Shown here in pieces: positions 6,028-7,193 of a stretch of 7,193 bases of DNA; the first letter of the stretch is position 1, and the number at the start of each line of letters is the position of its first letter. A program made the position numbers and the translations under genes. Under the pieces are notes generated by a model. It was given only the letters and a program-made list of their open reading frames with translations. It had not been told where the DNA came from and ran no database searches. This DNA is from an uncultured Nitrososphaera sp. (GTDB taxonomy: Archaea; Thermoproteota; Nitrososphaeria; Nitrososphaerales; Nitrososphaeraceae), in contig CAMLKF010000077.1 of the NCBI GenBank assembly GCA_946480575.1, forward strand, positions 1-7,193, in the 5' to 3' direction.

Positions 6028-6438
6028 CATGTAGATGCGAGGTTCTACTACTGCTACCAGATTGACACAAGAGCAATCGGTGCCAACAATATTTTCAGTT
6101 ATTATACACCCTTCTTCAAGCCAAAACCTCTCACAATTATTATCCTTGGAATATTCCTTGCAATTGCTGCTATCAGATATTATGATCTCCATGCAGCTAG
6201 AAACCAGTATGGAGATGATGATTATTATCATTATTTTCCATCATTGTTTTATCTGTGGTTCTAGTTATCTTGGCCGCTTATCTCTCTGCAACTAGGGGCA
6301 TTAGATCACACATCTGTGTCCTACTGGGCAGGTTATTATTCGTATATTTGGATTCCAACCATAACTTATTCCTATGTGATATCATGCATTCTGGCTCATG
6401 CGGCAAGAAGCTGTTTAAAGACCTACTACAACATTTGA
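6028..6438 (+). pseudogene. Decayed membrane-protein gene
   Basis: One frame runs from 6028 to TGA 6436-6438 with a single in-frame TAG at 6262-6264. The first part looks like real protein: RFYYCYQIDTRAIGANNIF, then a hydrophobic helix KPLTIIILGIFLAIAAIRYY (6124-6183), then an aromatic-rich YGDDDYYHYFPSLFYLWF before the TAG. After the TAG the same frame gives GALDHTSVSYWAGYYSYIW and a second apolar run WIPTITYSYVISCILAHAAR. In the neighbouring frame 6240-6299 encodes a cleaner membrane helix, IIVLSVVLVILAAYLSATRG, so either one nonsense change or a pair of compensating indels broke the gene. No start codon is seen at 6028. The stretch 6439-6541 gives only low-complexity frames. Base composition is much more AT-rich than in the flanking genes, suggesting decay or acquired DNA. 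I do not recognise the family. Confidence 0.42.
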
Positions 6439-6507
6439 TAGCGATTGACGATTGCTTTAAGCAAGGGGCACTTCTTACACGCACAGCCCATTACTATTAT
6501 TATTTCC

Positions 6508-6513
6508 TTAAAA
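6508..6513 (+). promoter_or_regulatory. TATA box of the four-helix membrane protein gene
   Basis: TTAAAA inside CCTTAAAAGC lies 29-34 bases before the ATG at 6542, the spacing expected for a transcript with a very short leader. The leader has a purine-rich GAGAGA directly before the ATG, too close to be a normal Shine-Dalgarno site. Confidence 0.45.
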
Positions 6514-6541
6514 GCAATGACGGTATACGGTAATTGAGAGA

Positions 6542-7165
6542 ATGGTCACCGCTGATCAGAAAGACGACCACCACATCAGCCGCCTCTCAAAGAGAGAGCA
6601 TATCAGGCAGCACCTTGGCGCGCGCAAGATCGAGTTCATCTCGACCGCAATCATAGGCGTCGTCTTTGCAGTCAGCTTTGCCCACCTTGAGTACTATTAC
6701 ATCAAAGATCCTGCATTGCAGATATCAAACGGCGAAGTGGCAGTCATGGACTCGAATTTCGACAGGAGCAGAGAGACCGAGCCTATTATTGGCAACATGT
6801 ACCAGTATCATTTGTTCCCAATGCTCTTCATATTTGTGCTGATCAGCTTTGCCGCGCTGTGGGACGACATGTCGTTCAAGCTGCTCGGCCGGCACAAGCG
6901 CGTCAAGGCGGCGTTCCTTGGCTGCGCCATCCTCATCACGGCAATTCTGGTGGAGGACTTTGCATGGTTTGTCAATAGATGGCTTGTGCCACTCGAAAGT
7001 GACCCAAAGGGCGGCATGCTCATGCAGGCGTCTGACTGGACGTCGATGCACCTAGGCGCAATTGACCTAGGAAGCTTTGTCATTCCCGGCTGGTACCTGG
7101 TTGCGATAGCAATTGCAACGCTTGCTTATTATGCCGCCTTTAGAAAGCACGACCAGCTACGCTAG
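6542..7165 (+). CDS. Uncharacterised four-helix membrane protein
   Basis: I do not recognise a named family. The 207-residue product has a charged N-terminus (residues 1-30, rich in His, Arg, Lys) and four apolar segments at about 31-49, 90-107, 122-145 and 178-199. Positive charges fall at the N-terminus, in the 113-122 loop (KLLGRHKRVK) and at the C-terminus (RKHDQLR), so both ends should face the cytoplasm. Two loops (about 50-89 and 146-177) should then face outside. Polar and aromatic residues cluster at helix ends: WDD (107-109), VEDFAWFVNRW (137-147), DWTSMHLG (165-172) and IPGWY (181-185). Such Trp/Asp/His groups often mark a binding or catalytic site near the membrane surface, but no metal or substrate can be named. 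There is no signal peptide or lipobox. GC-rich codon use matches the minus-strand genes and differs from the relic just upstream. A TATA box before the ATG suggests its own promoter. Confidence 0.82.
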   Translation: MVTADQKDDHHISRLSKREHIRQHLGARKIEFISTAIIGVVFAVSFAHLEYYYIKDPALQISNGEVAVMDSNFDRSRETEPIIGNMYQYHLFPMLFIFVLISFAALWDDMSFKLLGRHKRVKAAFLGCAILITAILVEDFAWFVNRWLVPLESDPKGGMLMQASDWTSMHLGAIDLGSFVIPGWYLVAIAIATLAYYAAFRKHDQLR

Positions 7166-7193
7166 AGTCGGCGCTTGTTCACTGAAACCATAA

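Noticed and set aside
5983..6231. Minus-strand frame of 82 codons starting MIIIIISILV.
   Set aside because: It starts in a simple ATT/ATC-rich run, has no homologue-like features, and the plus strand there has better protein-like frames.
6035..6295. Plus-strand ATG frame of 86 codons in the AT-rich gap.
   Set aside because: Ser/Gln/Ile-rich low-complexity product; a neighbouring frame in the same stretch encodes a far more protein-like membrane segment.
1..7193. CRISPR arrays, insertion sequences, transposases, rRNA and attachment sites.
   Set aside because: No regularly spaced repeats, terminal inverted repeats around a coding frame, or RNA-gene cores were seen on either strand.

Overview
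The window looks like a chromosomal piece of an ammonia-oxidising archaeon of the Nitrososphaera type (Nitrososphaerota/Thaumarchaeota). This rests on an ESCRT-III (CdvB-type) cell-division protein, an archaeal TATA box about 30 bases before most starts with little sign of Shine-Dalgarno sites, a B12-dependent ribonucleotide reductase, and GC-rich codon use beside AT-rich intergenic DNA. The lineage is inferred from recalled family features; no database was searched.

Three genes lie on the minus strand, and the reading order is 5864 to 15. First comes a 210-residue ESCRT-III/CdvB paralogue (5232-5864). Next is a 707-residue protein (2997-5120) made of an ArsR-like winged helix, an ATP-cone and a decayed class III ribonucleotide reductase (NrdD-like) body that ends in a zinc ribbon. 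Last is nrdJ (15-2744), a complete class II ribonucleotide reductase with its own ATP-cone. A hairpin plus U-rich terminator follows the middle gene, and nrdJ has its own TATA box with direct repeats just upstream. Each gene is therefore probably its own transcription unit.

The main discovery candidate is the middle gene. It has no cysteine at all across its reductase-like domain and no glycyl-radical loop, so it should be catalytically dead, yet it has gained a DNA-binding head and kept a nucleotide-sensing module. It sits next to nrdJ, whose promoter carries two near-identical 11-base direct repeats (TCAGGTRCACT). I propose a dNTP/ATP-sensing transcription regulator of ribonucleotide reductase, analogous in logic to bacterial NrdR (zinc ribbon plus ATP-cone) but built from a dead reductase.

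On the plus strand, 5865-6541 is AT-rich and holds what looks like a decayed membrane-protein gene, with protein-like stretches broken by stops and frame changes. After it comes an intact 207-residue four-helix membrane protein (6542-7165) of unknown function, preceded by a good TATA box. The last 28 bases hold nothing recognisable.
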